NCBI GenBank assembly: GCA_900469965.1
Contig: UBZP01000024.1
Coordinates: 123,255 to 187,254, forward strand
DNA from: Hyphomicrobiales bacterium
GTDB taxonomy: Bacteria > Pseudomonadota > Alphaproteobacteria > Rhizobiales > Rhizobiaceae
Reading direction: 5' to 3'
Length of the DNA stretch: 64,000 nt
The notes under the pieces were generated by a model. It did no database searches. It worked only from the letters and a program-made list of their open reading frames with translations, and was not told the origin of the DNA. The position numbers were made by a program, and so were the translations under genes. This document shows positions 1 to 10,345 of this stretch, in pieces. Numbering within the stretch: position 1 is the stretch's first letter; every line of letters starts with the position of its first letter.

Positions 1-128
1 CCGCAAGCGCAAGCTCCGGCTCCTCTGGGGAGAGAACGAGGGATGGTCACCGCCTATTCGCCCCCGCGTGCATCTGTTACCACCATGCAACACAATGTGG
101 CGAAAATGCAACGCAGCCGGCGACGAAG

Positions 129-1583
<1,455 letters not shown>

Positions 1584-1586
1584 CTG

Positions 1587-2735
1587 CTACTTCCTCTGCT
1601 CTGCGGCGATGTCGTCGTCCTCGCGCAGCCCCTTGGAGGCCGGCATCAGGACGCGGAACGTGGTGCGGTGGCCCTGGCTGTCGCATTCGATGATGCCGCC
1701 GTGGCCGCCGATGATCTTGGCAACGAGCGCCAGCCCGAGGCCGGACCCGTTGGTCTTGGTGGTGATGAAGGGGTCGAATAGGTGCGGCAGCAGGTCCGGC
1801 GGTACGCCCGGGCCGTTGTCGTGCACGCAGAACTCCAGGGGCAGCGACACCTTCTCGCGCGTGCCTGCCACCGAAAGGCGGATGCCCGGTCGGTAGGCGG
1901 TCGTCAGCTGGATCTCGCCGTCCGGCCGGTCGCCCACCGCCTCCGCCGCGTTCTTGATCAGGTTCAGGAACACCTGCACCAGCTGGTCGCGGTTGGCATA
2001 GACCGGCGGCAGCGAGGGGTCGTAGTTCTCGGTGATCTTGATGTTGCGGGCAAAGCCGGCGCTCGCCACCGCCTTCACGTGGTCGAGCACGGAATGGATG
2101 TTGAGCGCCACCCGGTCGACCGGCCGTTCGTCGGAGAAGACCTCCATCCGGTCGACCAGCGAGACGATGCGGTCCGTCTCGTCGCAGATGAGCCGCGTCA
2201 GCGCCCGGTCCTCGTCCTCGACGGAGGTCTCCAGCAGCTGTGCGGCGCCGCGAATGCCCGACAGCGGGTTCTTGATCTCGTGGGCCAGCATCGAGGCGAG
2301 CCCGGTCACCGAGCGGGCAGCGGCGCGATGGGTCAGCTGGCGGTCGATCTTGTCCGCCATCGAGCGCTCCTGCAGCACCACGACCACGGAGCCCGGATTG
2401 GTCGCCACCGGCGCCACGTAGAGATCGACGAGCTTGTCGGCGCCGAGCCGCGGCGAACTGAGATCGACACGGTATTCGTTGACCGGCGCCAGCCGCTCCC
2501 TCACCTGTTCGATCAACGTGAGAAGAGGGCTGCCGAACGGTATGAAATTGCTGACATTATGCCGCGACAGATGACTAGCGCTCGCGCCGAAGAAGGATTC
2601 CGCCTCCCAGTTGGCGAAGGCGATATGCCCGGCCTCATCGACGAGGATGACCGGATGCTGGATGGCGTTGAGCACCGCCATTGCCAGTCCGTTGCCGTCG
2701 GACTGCTGCCGGCGTTCGTCGTCTGAACTGGTCAT
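1587..2735 (-). CDS. ntrB: Nitrogen regulation sensor histidine kinase NtrB
   Basis: Cytosolic histidine kinase/phosphatase that sets NtrC phosphorylation in response to PII. The 382-residue protein has an N-terminal PAS-like domain (about 20-120), a HisKA helix with the phospho-acceptor His in [14 protein letters not shown], and a HATPase domain with N box [12 protein letters not shown]1 box DNGPGVP and G2 GSGLGLAL. The chosen ATG (MTSSDDERR) overlaps the dusB stop as ATGA, which indicates translational coupling; the same frame stays open further upstream but only inside dusB. There is no transmembrane segment, as expected for NtrB and unlike NtrY. Confidence 0.96.
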   Translation of the reverse strand: MTSSDDERRQQSDGNGLAMAVLNAIQHPVILVDEAGHIAFANWEAESFFGASASHLSRHNVSNFIPFGSPLLTLIEQVRERLAPVNEYRVDLSSPRLGADKLVDLYVAPVATNPGSVVVVLQERSMADKIDRQLTHRAAARSVTGLASMLAHEIKNPLSGIRGAAQLLETSVEDEDRALTRLICDETDRIVSLVDRMEVFSDERPVDRVALNIHSVLDHVKAVASAGFARNIKITENYDPSLPPVYANRDQLVQVFLNLIKNAAEAVGDRPDGEIQLTTAYRPGIRLSVAGTREKVSLPLEFCVHDNGPGVPPDLLPHLFDPFITTKTNGSGLGLALVAKIIGGHGGIIECDSQGHRTTFRVLMPASKGLREDDDIAAEQRK

Positions 2736-3754
2736 GCCGCTATCTCTTCCGGTCGCACGGACGTGCCGTGTTCGATCAATGCCGCAGCCAGCTGGCCGGC
2801 GACGAATTCGCTGTCGGTCGACGTCATCAGCGCCGCCCTGTCCGCGGGCGCGAGCCCCGGCGCGTGCCGGTCCAGATACCATCCGACATGCTTGCGCGCG
2901 TGCCGCAGACCGGCCGCGACGCCATAGAAATCGAGCATCATCCGGTAGTGCTCGACGGCAAGGCCCGCAAGGGCGAGCCGGTCGGGCGCCGCGCAGGCTC
3001 CGGCGAGCACCGCCGGATGCCACGGGCGCCCCTGTGCCGCGCGCCCGACCATCACCGCGTCGGCGCCGGAGCGCCGCAGGATCTCGGCCGCGTCCTCGAC
3101 GGTGTCGACATCGCCATTGGCAACGAGCGGTATCGCGATCGCATCGCGCACGGCGCGGATCGCGTCCCAATCGGCCCTGCCTTCGTAAAACTGCATGCGC
3201 GTGCGGCCGTGCACCGTGATCATCTGGACGCCGGCGGCTTCCGCCCGTGCGGCGATCTGTGGGGCGTTCAGGCTGTCGTGATCCCAGCCGAGCCGCATCT
3301 TGACCGTCACCGGCACCTTGACGGCCGCAACCGTCGCCTCGATCAGCCGCAGCGCATGGTCGGGCTCGCGCATCAAGGCCGACCCGGAGTACCCGCCGAT
3401 GACCTTCTTGGCCGGGCATCCCATGTTGATGTCGATGATGTCGGCGCCATGGGCCTCGGCCAGCCTCGCCGCCTCGGCCATCCAGCCGGCATCGCGCCCG
3501 GCAAGCTGGACCATGTGCGGGCGAATGCCGCGATTGCGGATCCGCGACCAGGATTCGGGGGCATTGGCGGCGAGCTCGCGGCTGGCGACCATTTCGGTGA
3601 CGACCAGCCCCGCGCCAAAACGCCAGGCGAGTTCGCGAAAGGGCAGATCCGTGACGCCGGACATCGGTGCAAGGACGACACGGTTGCGCAGGACTTGCCG
3701 CCCGATCGCCAGGGGATCTGAAAGGAACGCCGGAACCAAATGCTTATCTTTCAA
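2732..3754 (-). CDS. dusB: tRNA-dihydrouridine synthase DusB (NifR3)
   Basis: FMN enzyme that reduces uridines in the tRNA D-loop. The 340-residue protein carries the Dus signature: [13 protein letters not shown] near the N-terminus, the catalytic Cys in [10 protein letters not shown], the FMN/phosphate segment VKMRLGW and [11 protein letters not shown]. In alphaproteobacteria this gene (historically nifR3) heads the ntrBC operon, and the arrangement is kept here with a 4-bp overlap into ntrB. No ATG lies at a sensible place: the frame opens at a TTG (position 3754), with another TTG five codons in. Neither has a good Shine-Dalgarno, so the exact start is uncertain. A dyad lies in the divergent gap to ispDF. 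Confidence 0.94.
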   Translation of the reverse strand: MKDKHLVPAFLSDPLAIGRQVLRNRVVLAPMSGVTDLPFRELAWRFGAGLVVTEMVASRELAANAPESWSRIRNRGIRPHMVQLAGRDAGWMAEAARLAEAHGADIIDINMGCPAKKVIGGYSGSALMREPDHALRLIEATVAAVKVPVTVKMRLGWDHDSLNAPQIAARAEAAGVQMITVHGRTRMQFYEGRADWDAIRAVRDAIAIPLVANGDVDTVEDAAEILRRSGADAVMVGRAAQGRPWHPAVLAGACAAPDRLALAGLAVEHYRMMLDFYGVAAGLRHARKHVGWYLDRHAPGLAPADRAALMTSTDSEFVAGQLAAALIEHGTSVRPEEIAA

Positions 3755-3798
3755 GCAATCTACTATCGTGCATTATTTTTAGCCATTTTAGTGCCGCT

Positions 3799-3816
3799 TG
3801 CCAAGCCGTTTTGGCA
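3799..3816. promoter_or_regulatory. Inverted repeat in the dusB/ispDF divergent gap
   Basis: Perfect 6-bp arms TGCCAA and TTGGCA separated by 6 bp sit in the 155-bp AT-richer gap between two divergently transcribed units. Flanking GTGCC/GGCAC sequence partly extends the symmetry. The position suits an operator for the ntrBC operon or for ispDF. Which protein binds is not known from sequence; the arms resemble but do not match the usual NtrC half-sites. Confidence 0.35.
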
Positions 3817-3909
3817 CAGTGCCGCAAATTTCCGCAGCACGTCTGGCAAAGCGGCGGCGATCGTTCTAAACCGGCCGGAACGGCATGTAGCGCGGGGGAC
3901 CAGCACAGA

Positions 3910-5121
3910 ATGGGCGCACGAAAACGGATCAACTGCGGTGTGATCGTCGTTGCCGCCGGGCGCGGCGAACGGGCCGGATCGCATCCGGACGGCCCGAAGC
4001 AGTATCGCCGGATCGCCGGAAGGCCCGTTATTTCCCATACCCTCGACGCTTTTGTCAAATGGGACCCCGCCTGCCGCATCGTCGCCGTGATCCACCCCGA
4101 CGACCGCGACCTGTTCGATGCGGCGATGGACCAGCTGGAAGGCGGCAGGGACCGCATCCAGGCCGTGACCGGCGGCCGCACGCGCCAGCAGTCCGTGCTC
4201 GCCGGCCTCGAGGCGTTGTGTTCCTTCGACGTAGACCACGTGCTGATCCAGGATGCGGTCCGCCCCTTCGTCGACAAGCCGCTGCTCGACCGGATCGCTG
4301 CGGCGCTTGCATCCGGCGAATGCGCCGTCCTGCCTGCCGTCGCCGTTGCCGATACGCTGAAGCGCTCCGACACCGCCGGCCATGTTCTGGAGACCGTCCC
4401 GCGCGCCGGCCTGTTTGCCGCCCAGACGCCGCAGGCCTTCCATTTCGGCACCATCCTGGACGCGCACCGTCGCGCTGCCGAGGATGGCCGCGACGACTTC
4501 ACCGACGACGCGGCGATCGCCGAATGGGCGGGGGTCCCGGTCCGGCTCGTCGAGGGATCGGCGGCCAACGTCAAGCTGACCCTGCACAAGGATATCATCA
4601 TGGCCGACGAACGCCTTTCGCCGCCGCTTGCCGACGTGCGCACCGGCAACGGCTACGACGTCCACCAGCTGGAGCCCGGCGACGGCGTCACACTCTGCGG
4701 CGTCTTCATCCCGCACGACCAGAAGCTGAAGGGCCATTCCGATGCGGACGTGGCGCTGCATGCCCTGACCGACGCGCTGCTCGCCACCTGCGGCGCCGGC
4801 GACATCGGCGATCACTTCCCGCCCTCCGACCCGCAGTGGAAGGGCGCAGCGTCGAAGATCTTCCTCGAGCACGCGGCAAGGATCGTCCGCGAGCACGGCG
4901 GCACGATCATGAATGCGGACGTGTCGCTCATCGCCGAGGCGCCGAAGATCGGACCGCACCGGGACGAGATGCGGCACAGGCTCTCCGAGTTCCTGGGGAT
5001 CGCACTCGAGCGCTGCTCGGTCAAGGCGACGACCAACGAGAAGATCGGCTTCGTCGGCCGCCGCGAGGGCATCGCCGCCATCGCCACCGCCACCGTCGTC
5101 TATCGGGGGCGTCCGTCATGA
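3910..5121 (+). CDS. ispDF: Bifunctional IspD/IspF isoprenoid enzyme
   Basis: Two steps of the MEP isoprenoid pathway in one chain: N-terminal IspD makes CDP-methylerythritol and C-terminal IspF cyclises the phosphorylated product. The IspD half (about 1-230) shows the nucleotide-binding [11 protein letters not shown]...GPKQY and the downstream DAVRPFV. The IspF half (about 245-403) shows [25 protein letters not shown] and [11 protein letters not shown], which supply the metal ligands. The fusion is typical of alphaproteobacteria. The start is the ATG giving [14 protein letters not shown], because upstream codons precede the IspD fold. Its stop overlaps the cinA start (ATGA). Confidence 0.96.
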   Translation: MGARKRINCGVIVVAAGRGERAGSHPDGPKQYRRIAGRPVISHTLDAFVKWDPACRIVAVIHPDDRDLFDAAMDQLEGGRDRIQAVTGGRTRQQSVLAGLEALCSFDVDHVLIQDAVRPFVDKPLLDRIAAALASGECAVLPAVAVADTLKRSDTAGHVLETVPRAGLFAAQTPQAFHFGTILDAHRRAAEDGRDDFTDDAAIAEWAGVPVRLVEGSAANVKLTLHKDIIMADERLSPPLADVRTGNGYDVHQLEPGDGVTLCGVFIPHDQKLKGHSDADVALHALTDALLATCGAGDIGDHFPPSDPQWKGAASKIFLEHAARIVREHGGTIMNADVSLIAEAPKIGPHRDEMRHRLSEFLGIALERCSVKATTNEKIGFVGRREGIAAIATATVVYRGRPS

Positions 5122-5618
5122 GCATGTGGCCGGCCGATATCGAGCAGGCGGCCAGCCGGCTGATTTCCGATTTTGCGGCGCGCGGGCTCCTGGTGGCAAC
5201 CGCCGAATCCTGCACCGGCGGCCTCATCGTGGCAGCGCTCACCGAGATCGCCGGATCCTCCGCAGTGGTGGACCGCGGCTTCGTCACCTATTCCAACGAA
5301 GCCAAGACCGCCCTTTTGGGTGTCCGTCCGGAGACACTTTCGGCGCATGGCGCGGTGTCGGAGGAGACGGCGCTGGAAATGGTCAGGGGCGCGCTCGCCG
5401 CATCGAGGGCCGACTGCGCCGTCGCGGTCACCGGCATTGCGGGACCTGCCGGCGGATCGCCGGAAAAACCGGTCGGCCTCGTTCACCTGGCCGCGGCCCG
5501 TCGCGACGGCCCGACATGGCATCGGGCGATGCGATACGGCGATATCGGCCGCCACGAGATCCGGCTTGCGACCGTCAGGACCGCACTGCAGATGCTGGAC
5601 GAACTCGGAACCGGCTGA
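5118..5618 (+). CDS. cinA: Nicotinamide-nucleotide amidase (CinA C-terminal / PncC type)
   Basis: A 166-residue protein consisting only of the CinA C-terminal domain, which in characterised homologues deamidates nicotinamide mononucleotide for NAD salvage. The diagnostic segment [10 protein letters not shown] is present near residues 30-40, followed by SYSN-like [15 protein letters not shown] and the late [17 protein letters not shown] loop. The N-terminal molybdopterin-binding-like domain of long CinA proteins is absent. The start overlaps the ispDF stop by 4 bp, so the two are translationally coupled. A link to DNA uptake should not be assumed for this short form. Confidence 0.9.
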   Translation: MSMWPADIEQAASRLISDFAARGLLVATAESCTGGLIVAALTEIAGSSAVVDRGFVTYSNEAKTALLGVRPETLSAHGAVSEETALEMVRGALAASRADCAVAVTGIAGPAGGSPEKPVGLVHLAAARRDGPTWHRAMRYGDIGRHEIRLATVRTALQMLDELGTG

Positions 5619-5634
5619 AGGCTACGTCTGATCC

Positions 5635-5799
5635 TCAACGCTGTGGCGAAAAGCGGCGCACACCCGGCGCCGGCGCGCCGGCCATCGACGCCGACACGGA
5701 AGAGACCCCGCTGCCGGATATGCCTGTGTGGCTTGCGAGAACGAGAAAGGCGGCGAAGACCAGCGAGGCGACATTCAACGCAAGAAGCAATCCGTTCAT
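5635..5799 (-). CDS. Small single-span membrane protein, 54 residues
   Basis: Short gene downstream of and convergent with cinA. The ATG at 5797-5799 (minus strand) is preceded by a good Shine-Dalgarno, GGAG eight bases upstream. Residues 3-26 form one hydrophobic helix (LLLALNVASLVFAAFLVLAS), and the rest is a polar Gly/Ser/Pro-rich tail ending in RRFSPQR. I do not recognise the family. The signal is the combination of start, ribosome site and membrane helix; the frame also continues upstream without a better start. A non-coding explanation remains possible. Confidence 0.5.
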   Translation of the reverse strand: MNGLLLALNVASLVFAAFLVLASHTGISGSGVSSVSASMAGAPAPGVRRFSPQR

Positions 5800-5861
5800 G
5801 CCCAAAACTCCAGCATCCCGCCCGACCCTTGCAGTCGTGACGGACGAGCCGGCGATTTTGT

Positions 5862-6311
5862 TCAGCTGCCGTAGATCGTTTCGGCGCGTTTCTCGAAGGC
5901 TTCGGAGAACATGTGGAAGGCGCGATCGAACATCGAGCCCATCAGCGCGCCCAGGATGCGGCTCTTGAACTCGTAGTCGATGAAGAAGTGCACGTTGCAC
6001 CTGCCCTCGCCCAGCGGCTCGAAACGCCAGCGATTGTCGAGATAGCGGAACGGCCCGTCCAGATACTTGACGTCGATCGCCGTGTCGCCCGGGTTCAGCA
6101 GCACCTGCGTGGTGAAGGTCTCGCGGATCGCCTTATAGCCGACGGTCATGTCGGCCACGAGCAGCTCCTTGCCGTCGCGCTCCTTGCGGGACCGGACGGC
6201 AAGTCCCTCGCAGAGCGGCAGGAACTCGGGATAGCGCTCCACGTCGGCGACGAGGGCATACATCTGTTCGGGGCTGTGCGGCACCGGCCGCCGGGTTTCG
6301 AACTGTGGCAT
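5862..6311 (-). CDS. RatA/Coq10-type START-domain protein
   Basis: A 149-residue single START/SRPBCC domain: N-terminal MPQFETRRPVPHSPEQMYALVADVERYPEF, central ADMTVGYKAIRETFTT, C-terminal DYEFKSRILGALMGSMFD. Homologues are annotated as ubiquinone-binding Coq10 or as RatA toxin, which in Escherichia coli inhibits 70S assembly. In alphaproteobacteria a Coq10-like lipid-binding role in respiration seems at least as likely; this is inference. No antitoxin-like RatB partner is adjacent. The ATG was chosen because the conserved fold begins directly after it, although the frame is open further upstream. Confidence 0.85.
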   Translation of the reverse strand: MPQFETRRPVPHSPEQMYALVADVERYPEFLPLCEGLAVRSRKERDGKELLVADMTVGYKAIRETFTTQVLLNPGDTAIDVKYLDGPFRYLDNRWRFEPLGEGRCNVHFFIDYEFKSRILGALMGSMFDRAFHMFSEAFEKRAETIYGS

Positions 6312-6393
6312 GCGCTGGAGATATAAAAACCCGCGCTGCGAAACAAGATGCCGCACATCGAAGGCAGCGCTTTCGCACACGGGCCATCCGCCC

Positions 6394-7803
6394 TCAGCCG
6401 GCGCCGTCCACCGCCCGCTCATAGGCCGAAAGGACGGCATCGGCCGCAAGCTCGGCCTCCTCTTCGTCGGTCTGCCAGTTGCTGACCGACAGACGCATCA
6501 CCTGCCGGCCGCGCCAGACCGCGCCGCCGGCAAAGATGCGGCCGTCCTTCTGCACGAGCGCGATCACCTCCTGCGTCAGCCGGTCGCCCGCATCCGGCGA
6601 AAGCCTGGCGCCGAACCGCAGCACCACCTGGTTCAGCTTCACCGTGTTCAGCACCGCAATGCCGCTGTTCCCGGCCAGGCGTTCAGCCAGGATCGTCGCA
6701 GCCCGGCAGTTGCGCTCGATCATCGCCGCAATGCCGCTGCGGCCGAGATGGCGGATCATGGCCCAGGTGGCAAAGCCGCGCGCCCGCCGCGACAGTTCTG
6801 GCACGTAGTGGCTCGGATCGCGCTCGCCTTCCCCTGCCAGCGGCAGGTAGCTGGCCGCGATCGTCATCGCCCGCCGGTGCGCCAGCTCGTCGCGCACGAT
6901 CGCATAACCGCTGTCATAGGGGGTCTGCAGCCACTTGTGGCCGTCGGTCGCCCAGCTGTCCGCAAGCTCGACGCCATCGGCCTGCCCGCGCCGCTCGGGA
7001 CACGCCCGCGCCCAGAGCCCGAAGGCACCGTCGACATGCACCCAGGCGCCCTTCGCCTTGGCGAGCGGAATGAGCGTCGAGAATTCGTCGAAGGCGCCGG
7101 TGTTGATCTGCCCCGCCTGCAGGATGGCGATCGCCGGGCCGTCGACTGCGGCCACCGCCCGCGCGAAAGCCTCCGGCCGGATCCGTCCTTCCCCGTCCGT
7201 CTCGACGCGCACCACCCGGTCGTGGCCGAGCCCGAGGAACTGCAGGGCGGAGAAGATGGTGGTATGCGCGTCGTCGCCGATCAGAACGGCAATGGGCGGC
7301 GCGCCGAAGAGCCCCTTGGTATCGGGATCCCAGCCGTGGGCGCGCAGGACCGCGCCGCGCGCGGCGGCAAGGCAGGTGAAATTGGCGACCGTGGCGCCGG
7401 TGACGAAGCCGATGGAGGACGTCCGCGGCAGGTCGAGCAGGTCGAGCAGCCACCGCCCGGCGACCACCTCGGCGGCTGCGGCAGCCGGGGCCGCCGTGTG
7501 GTTTCCGGCGTTCTGCCCCCAGGCCGACGTCAGCATGTCGGCTGCGACGCCGGCCGGATGCGAGCCGCCGATCACCCAGCCGAAGAAGCGTGGGCCGGCC
7601 ATGAGATGCAGGCCGGGCTCGGCCATCGCCACCAGTTGCAGGAGCACGCCCTCCGCATCGGCGCCCTGGTCCGGCAGGGGTTCGGAAAAGACCGAGACGC
7701 TGTCGGCATAGCCGCGCAGGGGCCGGTGCGGCCGCTCGGCCACGTCATTGCGAAAACGCGCGGCCTCGGCGGCCGCCAGGCGAAAAAGGCTGTCCACCTC
7801 CAT
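6394..7803 (-). CDS. PLP-dependent group II decarboxylase-like protein
   Basis: A 469-residue fold-type I PLP enzyme of the aromatic-amino-acid/glutamate decarboxylase family. Seen: GFVTGATVANFTCLAAAR (phosphate-binding loop), VHVDGAFGLWA (Asp that pairs with the pyridine nitrogen) and the lysine of DGHKWLQTPYD that would form the Schiff base. The substrate cannot be told from sequence; related genes are named pyridoxal-dependent or tyrosine decarboxylase. The start ATG (MEVDSLFRLAA) has a strong GGGAGG ribosome site. Neighbours are unrelated, with a 157-bp gap to the upstream kinase-like gene. Confidence 0.85.
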   Translation of the reverse strand: MEVDSLFRLAAAEAARFRNDVAERPHRPLRGYADSVSVFSEPLPDQGADAEGVLLQLVAMAEPGLHLMAGPRFFGWVIGGSHPAGVAADMLTSAWGQNAGNHTAAPAAAAAEVVAGRWLLDLLDLPRTSSIGFVTGATVANFTCLAAARGAVLRAHGWDPDTKGLFGAPPIAVLIGDDAHTTIFSALQFLGLGHDRVVRVETDGEGRIRPEAFARAVAAVDGPAIAILQAGQINTGAFDEFSTLIPLAKAKGAWVHVDGAFGLWARACPERRGQADGVELADSWATDGHKWLQTPYDSGYAIVRDELAHRRAMTIAASYLPLAGEGERDPSHYVPELSRRARGFATWAMIRHLGRSGIAAMIERNCRAATILAERLAGNSGIAVLNTVKLNQVVLRFGARLSPDAGDRLTQEVIALVQKDGRIFAGGAVWRGRQVMRLSVSNWQTDEEEAELAADAVLSAYERAVDGAG

Positions 7804-7960
7804 CCGCAACCTCCCGCGTGATGTGTCGCAACCCGCCGCCGCGCCTCCCCGCACCGGCGGCCACGACAGCCTACGCCTGCAACGAGCGGGCGACAAATCC
7901 TTTTGCGCGATTGCCGGGGCATCGCCGAACCGCCGTGGCCGCCCCTTCGCGCCGCTCCGG

Positions 7961-8554
7961 CTAGCCGGGAGCCCGCGCCGGTATCCGCGCGGCAACCGCC
8001 CTGCCCGTGGCAACGGCCAGCCGGTCGGCCTCGCGACGCGAGCGGAGCACGATCACCGGCACCGACGGATGTTTGGCAAGCCACGCCTCGATCTCCGGAC
8101 TCTCCGTCCGCTCGAAGTTCCAGACGTAGTACAGAAACTCCCGGGTGACGCGTTCCGGGCAACCGTCGGCCATCTCCGGCCGCGTCCGCCCGCGAAACTT
8201 CAGCCAGCGCGACAGCACGCCCTGCAGCGACACGCAGCGTGGCGGCCGTGTCCACACGACGAGGTCGGTGCGGGGCAGACGCAAGGGCAACGTGCCGGGG
8301 CTGGTGCCGTCCATGATCCACCGGTCCCTCGCCACCACCGCCTCCAGGCGGGCTAGTGCCTCGCCCCGCGGCCGCCTCTGCCATCCCGGCATCCAGAACA
8401 CCTCGCGGTCCAGCGAGACATACGGAAGACCCAGCATGTCTGAAAGCCGCAGCGAAAGCGTGCTCTTGCCGCTGCCGGAGCAGCCGAGGACGAGAATGCG
8501 TTGCGCGGTCGCAAGCCGCTCGGCGGCAGTCTCGATGGTCGTCGAAGCCGTCAT
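7961..8554 (-). CDS. P-loop kinase-like protein (adenylate kinase/FlaR family)
   Basis: A 197-residue small P-loop NTPase. Walker A is GCSGSGKST around residues 24-32, followed by SLRLSDMLGLPYVSLDREVFWMPGW, the pattern of proteins annotated as topology modulation protein FlaR or adenylate-kinase-like. The DGTSPGTLPLRLPRTDLVVW stretch and the arginine-rich lid-like segment ERVTREFLYYVW fit that family. Substrate unknown. It lies alone between the lipA terminator and the PLP decarboxylase and probably has its own promoter. Confidence 0.78.
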   Translation of the reverse strand: MTASTTIETAAERLATAQRILVLGCSGSGKSTLSLRLSDMLGLPYVSLDREVFWMPGWQRRPRGEALARLEAVVARDRWIMDGTSPGTLPLRLPRTDLVVWTRPPRCVSLQGVLSRWLKFRGRTRPEMADGCPERVTREFLYYVWNFERTESPEIEAWLAKHPSVPVIVLRSRREADRLAVATGRAVAARIPARAPG

Positions 8555-8571
8555 GGCCTTCCCCTGAAACG

Positions 8572-8602
8572 AAAAATCCCGCCGTCCGGTGGGACGGCGG
8601 GA
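8572..8602 (-). terminator. Rho-independent terminator of lipA
   Basis: On the minus strand the lipA stop is followed about 25 bp later by a perfect 11-bp stem (arms 8577-8587 and 8592-8602, GC-rich, 4-base loop) and then a run of five T. This is the cleanest intrinsic terminator in the window, and it separates lipA from the downstream P-loop gene. Confidence 0.85.
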
Positions 8603-8626
8603 CTTAAAGCACGGTGGCGCGAATGT

Positions 8627-9601
8627 CTATTCGGCTGCAGCCAGAAGTTTCTTCTCGCGTGCCGCCCTCAGGCGGGCGAAATCGTCGCCGGCGTGATGCG
8701 ACGAGCGCGTCAGCGGGCTGGAAGACACCATCAGGAAGCCCTTGGTGTAGGCGACCGTCTCGTAGGACTTGAACTCCTCCGGCGTGACGAAGCTCTCGAC
8801 CTTGTGGTGTTTGCGGGTCGGCTGCAGGTACTGGCCGATCGTCAGGAAGTCGACGTCCGCCGTGCGCAGGTCGTCCATCAGCTGCAGCACCTCGTTGCGT
8901 TCCTCGCCGAGCCCCACCATGATCCCGGACTTGGTGAACATGGTCGGATCCAGCTCCTTCACCCGCTGCAGCAGCCGGACCGAGTGGAAATAGCGGGCGC
9001 CCGGGCGGACCGTCAGGTAGTTGCCGGCCACCGTTTCCAGGTTGTGGTTGAAGACGTCCGGCTTGGCGGCGACGACCCGCTCCAGCGCGCCGGGCTTCTT
9101 CAGGAAGTCCGGCGTGAGGATTTCGATCGTCGTCGACGGCGAAGCTGCGCGGATCGCCCAGATCACCTTCTCGAAATGCTCCGCGCCACCGTCCTCCAGG
9201 TCGTCGCGGTCGACCGAGGTGATGACCACATGGCTGAGGCCCATCTCTCTGACCGCCTTCGCCACGTTCTCGGGCTCGGCCATGTCGAGCGCGTTCGGCT
9301 TGCCGGTGGCGACGTTGCAGAACGCGCAGGCGCGCGTACAGATCTCGCCCATGATCATGAAGGTGGCATGCTTCTTGTCCCAGCACTCGCCGATATTGGG
9401 GCAGCCCGCTTCCTCGCAGACCGTCACCAGCTTGTTTTCCTTCACGATCGAGCGCGTCTCCTGGTAGCCCTTGGAGACCGGCGCGCGCACGCGGATCCAT
9501 TCCGGCTTGCGCATGACCTCGTTGTCGGGACGATGCGCCTTTTCCGGGTGCCGCAGGCGCTTTTCTTCGCCGGGGATCGTCCTGTCGAGAATGGTGACCA
9601 T
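8627..9601 (-). CDS. lipA: Lipoyl synthase LipA
   Basis: Radical-SAM enzyme that inserts two sulfurs into octanoyl groups on E2-type proteins. The 324-residue protein carries both clusters: the auxiliary set [12 protein letters not shown] and the radical-SAM set CTRACAFC. Conserved [15 protein letters not shown] follows at the C-terminus. Length matches the family. It lies downstream of the pyruvate dehydrogenase genes on the same strand, separated by a small membrane protein and repeats; its product is needed to lipoylate PdhB and PdhC encoded here. No octanoyltransferase lipB is present in the window. Confidence 0.97.
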   Translation of the reverse strand: MVTILDRTIPGEEKRLRHPEKAHRPDNEVMRKPEWIRVRAPVSKGYQETRSIVKENKLVTVCEEAGCPNIGECWDKKHATFMIMGEICTRACAFCNVATGKPNALDMAEPENVAKAVREMGLSHVVITSVDRDDLEDGGAEHFEKVIWAIRAASPSTTIEILTPDFLKKPGALERVVAAKPDVFNHNLETVAGNYLTVRPGARYFHSVRLLQRVKELDPTMFTKSGIMVGLGEERNEVLQLMDDLRTADVDFLTIGQYLQPTRKHHKVESFVTPEEFKSYETVAYTKGFLMVSSSPLTRSSHHAGDDFARLRAAREKKLLAAAE

Positions 9602-9648
9602 GTAAACCTGCCTTCAGCCGCTGCTCAAAACCGCGCGCGAATAACCCG

Positions 9649-9894
9649 TCAACGCCTGACGATTTTGGCGATGAATAACAAAATGCACGAGCCGACGAAA
9701 CCCTGCACCAGGTAACCCAGCCACCCGCCTGCGACATGGATGCCGGCCCGGTCGAACACGGCATTCGCCACCAGCGCGCCGACCATGCCGATCACGATGT
9801 TCATGAAGATGCCGAACCGGATGTCCATCAGCTTGCCGGCGAGCCACCCCGCCAGACCGCCGATGATGATACCCGCCAACCAGCCCACTTCCAT
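9649..9894 (-). CDS. GlsB/YeaQ/YmgE family small membrane protein
   Basis: An 81-residue, three-helix membrane protein of the transglycosylase-associated (GlsB/YeaQ) family: Gly-rich N-terminal helix WLAGIIIGGLAGWLAGKLM, a middle helix IVIGMVGALVANAVF, and a C-terminal helix. Family members are linked to general or envelope stress, but the biochemical role is unknown. The ATG giving MEVGWLAG is preferred because AAGGA lies just upstream and relatives start directly with the helix; an in-frame ATG six codons earlier has no ribosome site. Confidence 0.85.
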   Translation of the reverse strand: MEVGWLAGIIIGGLAGWLAGKLMDIRFGIFMNIVIGMVGALVANAVFDRAGIHVAGGWLGYLVQGFVGSCILLFIAKIVRR

Positions 9895-10023
9895 GCCGTC
9901 CGTCCTTCGCATCTGTCGGGCGACCGTATCGCCCCTTCGTCATATGGGCACCGCCGCGCCGCTCGCAATGCGTGACCGCGCGCCGCGGCCACCGCCGGGT
10001 GACGCACGATACCGCCTTACCTA

Positions 10024-10141
10024 GCGTCATGCCGGACCTGATCCGGCATCCAGCCCGCGCAAGCCCTTGCGCGAAAAGAGCATTTCCGGCGCCGCAGACG
10101 CGGCGCCACCGGATCCCGGATCAAGCCCGGGTGACGGCCGA
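10024..10141. repeat. Palindromic mosaic repeat, type A
   Basis: Intergenic element between lpdA and the GlsB gene. It opens with a tight palindrome (ATGCCGGA, 5-bp loop, TCCGGCAT at 10029-10049) and closes with the related inverted sequence GGATCCCGGATC...CCGGGTGAC at about 10113-10138. The ends GTCA and TGAC are inverted. This is the general form of the short palindromic repeats scattered in rhizobial intergenic DNA. No coding potential is seen. Confidence 0.7.
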
Positions 10142-10170
10142 GGGTGGCCGACCGCACGCGCTACACACCC

Positions 10171-10306
10171 GCCCCTCATCCGCCTGCAGGCACCTTCTCC
10201 CCGCGAGCAGGGAGAAGGAGGAATGCCGCGCACTCGCCGTCACTCTCGCCACTGAGCGGGGCTCGTTCCCTCTCCCTGCTTGCGGGGAGAGGGTTAGGTG
10301 AGAGGC
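10171..10306. repeat. Two-hairpin mosaic repeat, type B, copy 1
   Basis: Begins GCCCCTCATCCGCC and ends TGAGAGGC, so the termini are imperfect inverted repeats. Inside are two GC-rich hairpins: CCTTCTCCC/GGGAGAAGG near 10193-10218 and a CCCTCTCC/GGGAGAGG type near 10268-10293. The same architecture recurs at 17262-17455. It resembles the RIME-like intergenic mosaic elements of rhizobia. Together with the type A element it fills the 451-bp gap 9895-10345, which holds no gene. Confidence 0.75.
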
Positions 10307-10345
10307 AAGCTCCGCACGAAACCGTGGCCTTGCCGGCGCCGTCGA

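Noticed and set aside
3811..3829. Sigma-54 promoter-like TGGCAC upstream of ispDF
   Set aside because: The -24-like part is followed at the right distance by CGCAA instead of TTGCA, so the -12 element is missing; it is better seen as part of the dyad.
6394..6396. The window was read for tRNA, rRNA, CRISPR arrays and insertion sequences
   Set aside because: No cloverleaf with a TTCGA-type loop, no regular spaced repeats and no transposase-like product was seen; this position is only a placeholder for the whole-window statement.
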